A stretch of 64,000 bases of DNA from Oceanirhabdus sp942490885 (GCA_942490885.1 CALNYT010000002.1:806001-870000), one strand, 5' to 3'. Shown: positions 37,303 through 47,278, counted from the stretch's first letter. The notes: generated by a model from the sequence alone, not told the origin. Program-made: numbers and translations.

Positions 37303-37324
37303 ATCTTAAGGTTATCTTAAGATT
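37303..37324 (+). promoter_or_regulatory. Direct repeat, likely OmpR-type regulator box
   Basis: ATCTTAAG occurs at 37303-37310 and 37314-37321, offset by 11 bases, in the form expected for tandem binding of an OmpR/PhoB-family regulator. The first such gene starts at 37579. Between 37394 and 37480 there is only a decayed peptide frame (EFEKFTFTAKTLEEYQKIVN). Confidence 0.45.
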
Positions 37325-37578
37325 CAATTTAACTTTGCTGAAGATTAATATAGTAGTATTAATATATCAAGAAAAAGATAGGGAGAGAATAATATGAATT
37401 TGAAAAATTCACATTTACAGCTAAAACACTTGAAGAATATCAAAAAATAGTTAACGATATTTTTGAAGAAAATAAGTAGTAAATTAAGTGAAAAAAGTAA
37501 AAGGCTTAAGGAATATAATGATAAAACGATAAATAGACAAAGTATAGTTTTAGATAAAAATTTATCGGGGGGATCATT

Positions 37579-38286
37579 TTGGCATATAAAATTCTTATAG
37601 CTGATGATGAAGTAGAAATTTTAGAAATACTTGAACTTTATCTTGAAAAGGAAGGTTTTCAGGTATTTAAAGCTGAAGATGGCCTTAAGGCTTGGCAGGT
37701 AATAGAACAAGAAGATATAAATATAGCAATTATTGATATAATGATGCCTATGATAGATGGGTTTAACCTTACAAAAAAGATTAGAAGTTGTTATAATACC
37801 CCAATTATTATTCTTTCAGCAAAAGATCAGGATAATGATAAAATTTTAGGATTGGGACTTGGTGCAGACGATTATGTAATCAAGCCTTTTAATCCTCTTG
37901 AAATTGTTGCAAGAGTACAGGCACAGATTAGGAGATTTTATAATTTAAATTCAAATAATAATGTAAAAAAGTTAATAACTGTTGGCGAAATAGAACTTGA
38001 TACATTTAATAGATCTGTTAATATGAGAGGAAATACTCTAGAACTAACATCTATAGAGTATAAAATATTAAATCTGCTAATGGAGAATTCAGGAAAAATA
38101 TTTACTAAGAAAGAGATATATGAAGGGGTTTGGGAGGATTATTTTGCTGGAGACGATAACACCATAATGGTACATATAAGCAATTTAAGGGATAAAATTG
38201 AACAAAATTCAAAAAAACCAGTATATTTAAAAACTATAAGAGGTCTTGGATATAAATTTGAAAAGAAGGTTGTAATAAATGAATAA
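37579..38286 (+). CDS. Response regulator, OmpR/PhoB family
   Basis: 235 residues: receiver with Asp53 (IIDIMMPMIDGFNL) and KPF in VIKPFNPLE, and a winged helix ending NTIMVHISNLRDKIE and TIRGLGYKFE. TTG 37579 lies 6 bases after GGGGGG. The stop overlaps the kinase start by 8 bp. The upstream 11-bp direct repeat suggests autoregulation. Confidence 0.92.
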   Translation: MAYKILIADDEVEILEILELYLEKEGFQVFKAEDGLKAWQVIEQEDINIAIIDIMMPMIDGFNLTKKIRSCYNTPIIILSAKDQDNDKILGLGLGADDYVIKPFNPLEIVARVQAQIRRFYNLNSNNNVKKLITVGEIELDTFNRSVNMRGNTLELTSIEYKILNLLMENSGKIFTKKEIYEGVWEDYFAGDDNTIMVHISNLRDKIEQNSKKPVYLKTIRGLGYKFEKKVVINE

Positions 38287-39703
38287 AAAGAATAAAGGAG
38301 TATTATTTTTATTAATTAAAAATTACATCATATTTGTTGTTTTATTGATTGCATTAATAATAATTACGTTATTATTAATAGCAAGTGATATTAACAATAC
38401 TAAAGAAGAACCTCCTAAAATATTAGCGAGACATGTTGTAAGACCTGATTATGAAAATATAGATATAAGTGATATAGAAGCTCTTGGAGGATGGGTTGAG
38501 ATACTTGATGAAAACAAAAATATAATTTATGTTAAGGGTATAAAAAGAGATAAGAAACAAAGTTATACACAAGAGGAACTAATTGATAATGAAAGTACAG
38601 ATTATAATAAAGATTTTTGTTTTTTTACTCAATCTTTTGAAACAAAAGAAGGACAAACATACTTTTGTTTAATAAAATATCCTGATGATAAAATTAATGT
38701 ACAAATTCATTTTAAAAAAGTACCTTATAGTGTTGGAAAAATCATTTATGATAGCCTTATGAAGGCAATATTATTTTTTATAATACTGTTTATAGTAAAT
38801 ATAATACTTTATAGTATGTGGACAGCTAAAAGGATAAATATCCCCTTACAAAAAATTACTCTGGGAATGAGCAAAATGATTGAGGGAGATTATAACACAA
38901 AACTTGAGTTTGAAGCAGAAAAGGAATTTGTGATAATTAGAGATACATTTAACTTTATGATAGAAAAACTTAAAGCTACAGAAGAAGAAAAAAAGAAAAT
39001 AGAGGAGAGTAAAACAAGATTACTTGTAGATTTGTCTCATGATATTAAAACTCCAATAACTACAATTCAAGGATATTCTAAAATATTAAGTGAAGGAATT
39101 ATAGATGATGAGTATAAAAAGCAAAGATATTATGATACTATCTACAAAAAAACAGAAAGAGTAAGTGAACTTATAAATGATTTATTTGAATTTGTGAAGC
39201 TTGAAAGTGTTGATTATAAGATTACAACAGAAAAAATAGACTTTCTAGAATTTATTCGCAAAATAATAGCGGAATATTATGAGGAAATGGAAGAAAAAGA
39301 CTTTACAGTTGATATTATAATACCAGATAAAGAAATCTATCTAATTTTTGATCAAAAACTTATGACAAGAGCAATCGCAAACATAATAGGAAATGCTATA
39401 AAGTATAATCCAGATGGAACAAAATTACGTATAGAAATATTTGAAATAGAAAAAGAGTTAATACTTGAGATAGCGGATAATGGAATTGGTATTTCAGGAG
39501 ATATTAAAGATAAAATATTTGATGCATTTGTTAGAGGGGATAAATCACGAAAAAGTGACGGTGGATCGGGTCTTGGACTTGCAATTGCAAAGAAGATTTT
39601 TGAAGTACATGGATGGGAGATTAGATTAAGAGAAGGAAATAAAGGAGAGAATACAGTGTTTGCTATTCATACCTATATTGATTCAGTTGGAAGGGAGAAA
39701 TAA
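38279..39703 (+). CDS. Sensor histidine kinase, HAMP/HisKA type
   Basis: 474 residues. Membrane segments at about 10-35 and 155-180 flank a sensor of about 120 residues. HAMP follows, then HisKA with His254 (DLSHDIKTPITTIQGYSKIL), and an ATPase domain with NIIGNAIKYNPDG, DNGIGISGDIKDKIF and GGSGLGLAIAKKIF. It is coupled to the regulator upstream. Only 3 bases separate its stop from the DUF1835 gene, which must share its transcript. Confidence 0.92.
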   Translation: MNKKNKGVLFLLIKNYIIFVVLLIALIIITLLLIASDINNTKEEPPKILARHVVRPDYENIDISDIEALGGWVEILDENKNIIYVKGIKRDKKQSYTQEELIDNESTDYNKDFCFFTQSFETKEGQTYFCLIKYPDDKINVQIHFKKVPYSVGKIIYDSLMKAILFFIILFIVNIILYSMWTAKRINIPLQKITLGMSKMIEGDYNTKLEFEAEKEFVIIRDTFNFMIEKLKATEEEKKKIEESKTRLLVDLSHDIKTPITTIQGYSKILSEGIIDDEYKKQRYYDTIYKKTERVSELINDLFEFVKLESVDYKITTEKIDFLEFIRKIIAEYYEEMEEKDFTVDIIIPDKEIYLIFDQKLMTRAIANIIGNAIKYNPDGTKLRIEIFEIEKELILEIADNGIGISGDIKDKIFDAFVRGDKSRKSDGGSGLGLAIAKKIFEVHGWEIRLREGNKGENTVFAIHTYIDSVGREK

Positions 39704-39706
39704 GTA

Positions 39707-40903
39707 ATGGATAAATATGTACATATCGTCTTTTGGGATTCGGCTGCAGGTACATTAAAATACTTTTTTGAAAATAATGAAAGTGAATATAAGGGTGAAG
39801 TTATAAATTTTAGAGAAGATCATTCTACAGGCCCACTATTTGAAATTGACACAGAAAAAGGGCTTAAAAAAAGGATAGAATGGTTTGAAAAAATGCTAAA
39901 AGCGGTTTCAGAATATGATTATTTTAAAGATATTGTTAAAGACTTTATTGATACATATGAAGATATAAAAAATATCGATTTAGATTCAAAAATTGTAATA
40001 TGGTGCGGAGAAAATACGGTTGATCAAGTAGGGCTTAGATATTTAAGCACATTATTTAGAAATAGAGAATTATATGAGGTAAATGTTTCTGATTCGTATA
40101 TAAACGGTTATGATGGCAAGAGGTATAAACCAAGAGCTCTTGGTGAGTGTTCTCCTGAAGCAATAGAGCATCTGATTTTGACCATGAAAAAAATAGAAAA
40201 AGAAAAACATAAAAATTTAGTGAACGAGTGGGAGATTCTTAGAACATCAAAAGAAAATTTGAGAGTTTTAAAGAATAATAATCTAATTGGGGTAGATGAA
40301 AGTTATTATGATGAAGATATCTTATCAAACTGCACCTTTAATTTTCAAAAAGCATCGAGAGTTATTGGAAGTACTATGGGAAATTCAGATCAGCTTGTTA
40401 GTGATATGTATATTGATTATAGGGTTAGAAAGTTAGTTGAAAGTGGAAAAGTTGAATATCGGGGAAAACTTGAAACTATGAGAGATTTTGAAATAAAAGT
40501 ATTGGGGAGCGTAAACGAGTTTTTTACAAAGATATTTAAAAAAAATTGTGAAATAGATGAAGATGGTTTTTATCATTATTTGTTAGAGGAGAAAGAAAAT
40601 AATTTAGTAGTTGATACAACACATATAACTAAGTGGAATACAATTGATTTATCTAATAAATTAATATTAGATTGTGATGATAATAATGTATTTTCTCTAA
40701 CTTGGCTTAAGGATGGGAGAGATTTAATTAGTATCCATCATTCCTTAGTTAATAATATTAAATATAAAACAGAAGTGTATGAAGATGAAAAAGGTAAAGA
40801 AATTAAAGAAGAAGCCATAATACTTTATTTAGAGGATTTGTTAGATAAATATTTAGAGATTCAAATAAAACCATGTATTGGTATAAGCATCAAGACTTTT
40901 TAA
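39707..40903 (+). CDS. DUF1835/DUF3658 protein with extra C-terminal domain
   Basis: 398 residues. Residues 1-270 are a paralogue of the protein at 12318-13130: VHIVFWDSAAGTLKYFF, DLDSKIVIWCGENTVDQVGL, YKPRALGECSPEA and VDESYYDEDILSNC. About 125 further residues (HYLLEEKENNLVVDTTHITK onward) have no counterpart in the shorter copy. The ATG follows AGGGAGAAATA. Its tight coupling to a two-component pair hints at a role in that pathway, though no function is established for the family. Confidence 0.82.
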   Translation: MDKYVHIVFWDSAAGTLKYFFENNESEYKGEVINFREDHSTGPLFEIDTEKGLKKRIEWFEKMLKAVSEYDYFKDIVKDFIDTYEDIKNIDLDSKIVIWCGENTVDQVGLRYLSTLFRNRELYEVNVSDSYINGYDGKRYKPRALGECSPEAIEHLILTMKKIEKEKHKNLVNEWEILRTSKENLRVLKNNNLIGVDESYYDEDILSNCTFNFQKASRVIGSTMGNSDQLVSDMYIDYRVRKLVESGKVEYRGKLETMRDFEIKVLGSVNEFFTKIFKKNCEIDEDGFYHYLLEEKENNLVVDTTHITKWNTIDLSNKLILDCDDNNVFSLTWLKDGRDLISIHHSLVNNIKYKTEVYEDEKGKEIKEEAIILYLEDLLDKYLEIQIKPCIGISIKTF

Positions 40904-41009
40904 GTTTTGATTAGGATATGTTTTTTTAGAAGGAACGTAAAGGATAAGAAATTGAAATATAAGGTACAAAGAATCAATAAAAATACAAGTTTAGTAAGGA
41001 GACATAATT

Positions 41010-42479
41010 ATGAAGAATATCAAAAACGTTGTTTTTGCATGTGTATTTGCTATTGGAATGGCAGGGTGTGGAGCAAAAGATAATACAAATACATCTATAA
41101 ATACAAATAAAAATCAATCAGTAGAACAAAAAGAAAATGCTAATCAAAATAATAATGAAAAGGATTCAAAATCCGAGGACCAGTTAGAAATAGAGCTAAC
41201 AAAAGAAAATAAAATTATCTCAGCTAAAAATGAAAAGGATATATATAATGGTCTGTACGATACAATAAAGGCAGGAAGTAGTATTGTTAATTTCGATATA
41301 TCGGATTATGATAATGTTAATGAATATGGTCTTGATATATATAAAGACACTATTTATGTTATTGATAACACTAAGAATTCATTGATATATGAACATCCAG
41401 AATTAAATATTATTGAAAAAATTGAAACAATCTATGATAAAGAAAAGAATCAAGTAAATTTAAAAATATATTATTATTATTTTGAAAAAAATAATTATAT
41501 TTTTATGCCCCAAAATAATAACGGGGTGGCGGCTGTGTTAAATAGGAGAATTATTAAAATAGGGGATAAAGCTAAAATAGATATTATAGGAAATAATTCT
41601 GAGAACTATGATATTGAATATGTATCAAAGGATAATAATATTATAAATATAAATAAGGATGGAATTGTTGATACATTAAAAGCTGGGGAAACAGATATTG
41701 ATGTTACTATTATTTCAAAAGAAGATAATAGTAAGGTATATTCGGGAATATTAAAAATAAAAGTACTTCCAAAAAACACTGTTGAAGTTAAAAATGTAAA
41801 GGAATTGAGAGAAGGGTTAGCTGAAAAAATTGGTGAAGATTTTGTTAATATATATGTAGAAAATCTTGACGCTGATATTATATATGAAGGTTTGCAGAGT
41901 ATAATCTCTCCATATGCTTTTTTCATATGTAACGATGATTATACTTCAGTAAAAATACAGTATTATGAAGAATCAAAAGATAAAGCATTGAATATTTTAA
42001 AAGAGATTAATGATAAAGCTGACGAAATAATAAGCCAAATTATTACTCCTAGTATGACAGATATAGAGAAAGTAGAAGCTATATACGATTATATTATTAA
42101 TAATGCTGATTATGATATGGAGTATTATTCAAAGAACAAAACAGTAGATTTTGCATCAAGAACAGCATATGGGATACTTCTGAAAGATAAAGGGATTTGT
42201 GGAGGTTTTGCTGATAGTTTGAATATTTTATTAGGAAAAGTAGGTATAGAATCATATGGTGTTTCAGGAAGCTCTGGTGGAGATGGTCACTTGTGGAATG
42301 TTGTTAAGTTAAATGGTGAGTATCGTTATTTTGATGTTACATTTGATAATACATGTTCTACTGAAGAAAAGATTAGTCATCAATATTTTAATATTACTGA
42401 AGATGAAATAAGTAAAGACCATGAATGGTATAAAGAGAGATTTAGTAAATTTTTGAATGCATTAGATGAAGCTGAATAA
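41010..42479 (+). CDS. Lipoprotein with Big_2-like and transglutaminase-like domains
   Basis: 489 residues with lipobox GMAGC, then a low-complexity Asn/Lys/Glu linker. An Ig-like Big_2 stretch lies at about 180-250 (RRIIKIGDKAKIDIIGNNSE, then GIVDTLKAGETDIDVTI). The C-terminus is a transglutaminase/protease-like domain with Cys397 (KGICGGFADSLNILL), His427 (GGDGHLWNVVKLNG) and Asp442 (RYFDVTFDNT). It should act at the cell surface, perhaps as a peptidase or in cross-linking. The start follows AAGGAGA, and a terminator follows the gene. Confidence 0.85.
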   Translation: MKNIKNVVFACVFAIGMAGCGAKDNTNTSINTNKNQSVEQKENANQNNNEKDSKSEDQLEIELTKENKIISAKNEKDIYNGLYDTIKAGSSIVNFDISDYDNVNEYGLDIYKDTIYVIDNTKNSLIYEHPELNIIEKIETIYDKEKNQVNLKIYYYYFEKNNYIFMPQNNNGVAAVLNRRIIKIGDKAKIDIIGNNSENYDIEYVSKDNNIININKDGIVDTLKAGETDIDVTIISKEDNSKVYSGILKIKVLPKNTVEVKNVKELREGLAEKIGEDFVNIYVENLDADIIYEGLQSIISPYAFFICNDDYTSVKIQYYEESKDKALNILKEINDKADEIISQIITPSMTDIEKVEAIYDYIINNADYDMEYYSKNKTVDFASRTAYGILLKDKGICGGFADSLNILLGKVGIESYGVSGSSGGDGHLWNVVKLNGEYRYFDVTFDNTCSTEEKISHQYFNITEDEISKDHEWYKERFSKFLNALDEAE

Positions 42480-42567
42480 TTATTTTCAATAGGAAGTTGA
42501 ATTGGACATGTATTAAAAGAAGCTGGTTATAATTGAACTAGAAAAATAAAAAAATATTAAGTAAGTA

Positions 42568-42603
42568 CAAACACTGACACATAGTTGTCAGTGTTTGTTT
42601 TTT
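42568..42603 (+). terminator. Terminator of the transglutaminase-like gene
   Basis: CAAACACTGACA and TGTCAGTGTTTG form a perfect stem with a 6-base loop, followed by T6. Confidence 0.92.
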
Positions 42604-42618
42604 ATAATAAAAGAATAA

Positions 42619-42798
42619 TATGAAAAAGTAATTATAGTAGATAAGGATGTTGTTAGGGATGGAAACTGTATAACTTCAATTGGACAGGCTTTTATAGAAT
42701 TCTCAATTGAATTGGGTAAAGTAATGAATATTTATAAAAATGATGAGGAAGCTAAAGCTGCCTATAATTGGCTAAAAAATATTAAAGATAAAAAATAG
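42619..42798 (+). pseudogene. DJ-1/PfpI-family protein, C-terminal fragment
   Basis: A frame without a start reads YEKVIIVDKDVVRDGNCITS, IGQAFIEFSIELGKVMNIY and then KAAYNWLKNIKDKK before TAG. V..DGN.ITS.G...  and the following helix are the conserved end of DJ-1/PfpI (ThiJ) proteins. About two thirds of the gene is missing, including the nucleophile elbow. Nothing else is seen to 42970. Confidence 0.75.
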
Positions 42799-42986
42799 GT
42801 TGAGCAAAAGTTAGTTGATTCTAGAGCGTAAAAAAGAAGCAATTGAATTTTAAATGAGGGAGATTCCCAAAAATTTCATAGAATAAAAATACTATAATGC
42901 ATTCTCGTAGGAAGGAGAGTGTGTTTTTTATGTGCAAAATATATGGTAAAATATTCATATATTATATTTTTATGGGGGGTGTAGTA

Positions 42987-43514
42987 ATGACAACATTTTA
43001 TTTAATTAGGCATGGAGAACCGACATATAAACCTGTGGATGAAAGAAAGTTTATTGGACATGGTAGAGATTTAGCCCCATTGACTGAAAGTGGAATTAAA
43101 GGGGTAAAAGAAACGGCTAGGGATAATAGACTTAAAAATTGTGAGATAATTGTTTCTTCACCTTATACAAGAGCACTACAAACCGCTGCAATTATTTCAA
43201 AAGAATTAGGGATAGATATAGAAGTTGATGTTGATTTACATGAGTGGATACCTGATATAGTAAATTTTCAACATAAAACTTCTCAAGATTGTTTTGATTT
43301 GTGTAAGGAATTTGACTTATATAAGGGAACACATCCTAAGGATGAAGAGAAAGTATGGGAAACAGAGGAAAGTATGAAAAGAAGAATGGATAGTGTTTTA
43401 GAAAAATATACAGGATACAAAAGAGTAATAGTAGTATGTCATGGTATGGTTATAAGGACAATTAAATATCAAAAGGACATTGGTTATGCAGAAATTATTG
43501 AGTACAGTAGGTAA
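42987..43514 (+). CDS. Histidine phosphatase family protein
   Basis: 175 residues of the phosphoglycerate-mutase-like superfamily. The phospho-acceptor RHG motif is at residues 8-10 (FYLIRHGEP). SSPYTRALQTAAIISKEL is the second motif and VVCHGMVIRTI supplies the second catalytic His. ATG 42987 lies 7 bases after GGGGGG; the frame opens earlier at 42897 without support. The substrate is unknown. A NUDIX gene follows 41 bp later. Confidence 0.88.
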   Translation: MTTFYLIRHGEPTYKPVDERKFIGHGRDLAPLTESGIKGVKETARDNRLKNCEIIVSSPYTRALQTAAIISKELGIDIEVDVDLHEWIPDIVNFQHKTSQDCFDLCKEFDLYKGTHPKDEEKVWETEESMKRRMDSVLEKYTGYKRVIVVCHGMVIRTIKYQKDIGYAEIIEYSR

Positions 43515-43555
43515 CTAGTAAACCTATTAAGTGAATTAAGAAAGGGAGAAATAGT

Positions 43556-44005
43556 ATGGAGATATTTGGAGAGATACTAGAAGGGATTTATTATGAAGAG
43601 AGAAGAGGGGTTTATGGGATAGCTACAAATGAGTTTAATCAAGTGGCAGTAATACAAATGCCTCATGGGGACTTTATTCCTGGTGGAGGAATAGAAGGTA
43701 ATGAATCGGAAGAAGAATGTCTTAGAAGAGAGTTAATAGAAGAAACAGGATATGATATAAAAATTAAGGAACATATCTGTATGGGAATTGACTATGGTTA
43801 TGGACCAAAATCTCAAAAATACTTGAAATTGATGGGTTCTTTTTATCTTATTGAATTTAAAGATGACACTGGTTTAAAAAGTGAATTGGATCATGTATTA
43901 GTTTGGAAAGCTAAAGAAGAGCTTAAAAAAAGTATGCGTCTTGAATACCAGTATTGGGCCGTTGAAGAATCTTTTAAGATAAAAGATGGTGTTAAAAGTA
44001 TATAA
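43556..44005 (+). CDS. NUDIX hydrolase
   Basis: 149 residues with a complete Nudix box: GGGIEGNESEEECLRRELIE followed by ETGY, which fits GX5EX7REUXEEXGU and binds Mg2+. It hydrolyses a nucleoside diphosphate derivative of unknown identity. The start follows AAGGGAG. The preceding phosphatase and following membrane protein genes appear to be in the same operon. Confidence 0.9.
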   Translation: MEIFGEILEGIYYEERRGVYGIATNEFNQVAVIQMPHGDFIPGGGIEGNESEEECLRRELIEETGYDIKIKEHICMGIDYGYGPKSQKYLKLMGSFYLIEFKDDTGLKSELDHVLVWKAKEELKKSMRLEYQYWAVEESFKIKDGVKSI

Positions 44006-44031
44006 TATTGATAAGAAATATAGGAGGGAGT

Positions 44032-44760
44032 ATGAGTAATAAGGCAAAAGCAAGACTTTCAATTTTAATAATGTCACTTTTATTTTTCATGATGGTTTCA
44101 ACAGAACATCATCGTGCTTTAGGTGATTATGTATTAGAATTCATAGGACTAAAATCGTGGACAGGCTATTATAGTGGTAAACATTTGACTGTTGTTTATT
44201 TTGGAGTACTTTTTATAATAAGTATATATTTTGTAGAAAAGTATGCTAGAGGTAAGTTAAAGCTTAGAAGAAGGGATGTTTTTTTAGTTTTTGTGGGATG
44301 TATGATTATATTTTCAGCAATATCAAAAACCACTGTAAGGTTAATAAAAGAAAATTCTGCAGGGTTATTATCTATAGGATATAAATATGAAAATAGCAGT
44401 ATGAATTATAGAGCCGAGAAGAATGAGTTAGTAGAATTTACTGCTAAATTTACATTAACTAATTATAGCAAGAAAAAAAAGACTTTTTATTTGAGTATTG
44501 ATAGCCCATTTGATAGACATGATGGACTTGGAGAGATTAGTTTTTACACTTTTGATGGTAAGCCAGCAGTTTTTGAGTTACAAGGTAAGGAGACTAAAAC
44601 ATTTATATTAACTTTAGATGACTATATAGTTAAGCGGAGCACTAAATTTTATGGAGGTTCTAGGAGTGGAATTATTGATGAAATTGTTTTATCAAATGAT
44701 AAGGGAGAGAAAATAAGAATAGATGGTAGAAAAGGGTTTGTAGTTCAACTGGGAAAGTGA
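44032..44760 (+). CDS. Membrane protein of unknown function
   Basis: 242 residues. Three hydrophobic segments lie in the first 105 residues (LSILIMSLLFFMMVS, LTVVYFGVLFIISIYF, VFLVFVGCMIIFSAI). A soluble domain of beta-strand character follows (TAKFTLTNYSKKKKTFYLSI), suggesting an Ig-like fold facing outside. ATG 44032 follows AGGAGGGAG. It is not recognised as a named family. A possible operon partner is the NUDIX gene 26 bp upstream. Confidence 0.7.
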   Translation: MSNKAKARLSILIMSLLFFMMVSTEHHRALGDYVLEFIGLKSWTGYYSGKHLTVVYFGVLFIISIYFVEKYARGKLKLRRRDVFLVFVGCMIIFSAISKTTVRLIKENSAGLLSIGYKYENSSMNYRAEKNELVEFTAKFTLTNYSKKKKTFYLSIDSPFDRHDGLGEISFYTFDGKPAVFELQGKETKTFILTLDDYIVKRSTKFYGGSRSGIIDEIVLSNDKGEKIRIDGRKGFVVQLGK

Positions 44761-44941
44761 CTAGGGAGTAATTATTAAAGTTCAATTTAAATAAACATCC
44801 ATTAATATATTTCAAGAATGTATAGTTCAGAACAATAAAATTTATAGGGGGTAGATCTAAGTATGTAGAAATTAATAAACAAATAAAGAAATGAAGATAA
44901 AAATTAAAAAATAATTATGTATATTAAGGGGATGTTTATTA

Positions 44942-46711
44942 ATGGATTTAACATGGAATTTAGATTCGATTTATACTTCTTTTAATTCACCAAAATTTAA
45001 GAGTGATATGGAAATTCTTAATTGTCATATAGAAAATTTGAATAAATGGGCTGATAAAAATTTACATGATTTTAATAGAGCTGCTTCTAAAATTGAAGAG
45101 TTTTTAAGGTTCTATAATGAGTATAAAAGTTTATATTCTTGCTTGTTTTGTTATGCATACTTAATTATGAATGGCGATAGCACGAATATTGAAGCAATGG
45201 ACGTTCTAGATAATATTGAGGATAAGGATTTGTCAGTTACACAAACCTTTGTGAAGTTTAATAAATGGCTTAACACGTTAAACAACATAGATGAGTTAAT
45301 CAAAACGTCCCCATATCTTATGGAGCATGGATTCTATCTTAAAGAACTTATTTTATATTCAAAATATTTATTGAGCGAAGAGGCAGAAGTAATAATAGGG
45401 AAAATGCAGAGTACAGGTTCCAAAGCATGGCAAAGAGCTTATATGGAGCTCACTTCAACTGTGTTAATGGATATAGAGATTGAAGGGGAAGTAGAGAAAC
45501 TGTCATTAGCAGAGCTTAGAAATATGGCATATGAAAAAAATGAATCTTTGAGAAAAGCTGCCTATTTAGCAGAGGAGGAAGGGTGCAAAAGTATATCCCA
45601 AGCATGCTCAGCGTGTATAAATGGAATCAGTGGAGAGGCGCTTACTATTTATGAAATGAGAGGATATAAATCTCCATTGGATAAAGTTCTTATAGCTTCA
45701 AGAATGGAGTATGAGACTTTAAATGCTATGTTATCAGCTATAAAAGAAAGTATGCCAATATTCCATAAATATTATCTTAAAAAGGCAGAAATTCTAGGAC
45801 ATAAAGGGAGCCTTCCTTTTTATGATATTTTTGCACCAGTAGGTGATGGTAATACAAAAATATCATATATAGAAGCAAGAGATTTAATTGTATCAAGTTT
45901 TAAAACTTTCAGTGATGACCTTGGAAATTTTGCAAAGAAGGTTTTTGATGAAGGCTGGATTGATGCTGAACCAAGAAGTGGTAAAGGGAATTATGGGCTG
46001 TGTATTGATATATTTGCAATAAAAGAAAGTAGAATCATGACTAATTTTACTGGAAACCTTAGTGATATCGGTGTTATAGCCCATGAAATTGGACATGCTT
46101 ATCATAGTTATTGTTTGAGAAATGAAGAAATTTTAAATACTAATTATCCTATACCTATCGCAGAAACAGCTTCGATTTTCTGTGAAACTATAGTAAATAA
46201 TGCATTACTAAATAATATACCAACTAATGAAGGTTTATCAATTTTAGAAAAGAGTATTTCAGATAGTGCTTATTATCTTATTGATTTTTATGGTAGGTAT
46301 AATTTTGAAAATCGATTATTTGAAAGAAGAAAGTCTGGTCAATTGTCTGTTGAAGAGCTAAATGAATTGATGACTAATTGTATGATAGAGGCTTATGGTG
46401 AGAGTATTGACTCTGAAACAATTCATCCTTATATGTGGATGAACAAAATAGGATACTATATGGCTGGTGATGAATTTCTAAACTTTCCATATTCATTCGG
46501 GGTTTTATTTTCTAAAGGCCTTTATGCAGAATATCTGAAAAAAGGTGAGGGTTTTGTATCATATTACAATAACTTTTTGAGTGCTACAAGTAAAAACAAT
46601 ATAGTTGATATTGGAAAGATACTTGATGTGGATGTGCACTCAATAGAATTTTGGAGAAATGCTTTAAAGCTTATTGAAAAGGATATTGAGGAGTTTATTA
46701 GGAGAGTATAG
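44942..46711 (+). CDS. M3-family oligoendopeptidase (PepF-like)
   Basis: 589 residues, typical length. The zinc site HEIGH is at residues 381-385 (IAHEIGHAYHSY), with the glutamate ligand about 25 residues later in AETASIFCETI. No signal is visible, so it should degrade short peptides in the cytoplasm. The start ATG 44942 follows AAGGGG at a slightly long distance. It is monocistronic, with a terminator after it. Confidence 0.93.
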   Translation: MDLTWNLDSIYTSFNSPKFKSDMEILNCHIENLNKWADKNLHDFNRAASKIEEFLRFYNEYKSLYSCLFCYAYLIMNGDSTNIEAMDVLDNIEDKDLSVTQTFVKFNKWLNTLNNIDELIKTSPYLMEHGFYLKELILYSKYLLSEEAEVIIGKMQSTGSKAWQRAYMELTSTVLMDIEIEGEVEKLSLAELRNMAYEKNESLRKAAYLAEEEGCKSISQACSACINGISGEALTIYEMRGYKSPLDKVLIASRMEYETLNAMLSAIKESMPIFHKYYLKKAEILGHKGSLPFYDIFAPVGDGNTKISYIEARDLIVSSFKTFSDDLGNFAKKVFDEGWIDAEPRSGKGNYGLCIDIFAIKESRIMTNFTGNLSDIGVIAHEIGHAYHSYCLRNEEILNTNYPIPIAETASIFCETIVNNALLNNIPTNEGLSILEKSISDSAYYLIDFYGRYNFENRLFERRKSGQLSVEELNELMTNCMIEAYGESIDSETIHPYMWMNKIGYYMAGDEFLNFPYSFGVLFSKGLYAEYLKKGEGFVSYYNNFLSATSKNNIVDIGKILDVDVHSIEFWRNALKLIEKDIEEFIRRV

Positions 46712-46727
46712 ATTTAACAAAAACATG

Positions 46728-46757
46728 TAACCAGGGCGAAATAAACACCCTGGTTTA
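46728..46757 (+). terminator. Terminator of the M3 peptidase gene
   Basis: AACCAGGG and CCCTGGTT around an 11-base loop, then TTAAAT. It lies between convergent genes. Confidence 0.75.
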
Positions 46758-46777
46758 AATATTGTCCTTATTCTTTT

Positions 46778-47278
46778 CTAATTATGGTAACAACATGGGC
46801 CGCAATGATTTTGACAGTGGTCTACTGTGGTTTTAGACAAGATTTTTAAGGCCTCACAAATATCTGATACATCTATAATAAATCTGGTTTCTTCAGCAAC
46901 ATATATTGCATTAATTGTTACTTTACATAATAGTGAGCTATTTATATAACTAAATAGACCAGGAGTTCCAGATGCAATTTCAACTACTTGAATTACTGAT
47001 TTCTCTTCAAATGCCACACCAATGCAATCAAGTACACCTCTTAACCCAAGAAGATCTTTACAATTTTCACAATCAGCACTACCAACTACAACTCTAACAA
47101 TATTACAATTGGATTTATTGTGACATTTATTATGAGGTTCAATAAACTTTGTCTGAAAATAACCAGTAATATTTATTTTCTGTTTAGCAATGCCACTTAA
47201 AATACAATTAAGGGCACAATCATCTACAATAAAGCTAAATTGAGTTCTAATCTTAAAAGTAAAACAGTTAGTACTCAT
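46778..47278 (-). CDS. Cysteine-rich protein of unknown function
   Basis: 166 residues with 16 or so cysteines, ending in CQNHCGPCCYHN. Two similar halves can be seen: FKIRTQFSFIVDDCALNC early and SSLLCKVTINAIYVAEETRF later, both in beta-strand-like stretches. No signal peptide or membrane segment is evident. The composition recalls spore-coat or metal-binding proteins, but I do not recognise it. The start at 47278 follows AAGGACGG. Confidence 0.6.
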   Translation of the reverse strand: MSTNCFTFKIRTQFSFIVDDCALNCILSGIAKQKINITGYFQTKFIEPHNKCHNKSNCNIVRVVVGSADCENCKDLLGLRGVLDCIGVAFEEKSVIQVVEIASGTPGLFSYINSSLLCKVTINAIYVAEETRFIIDVSDICEALKILSKTTVDHCQNHCGPCCYHN

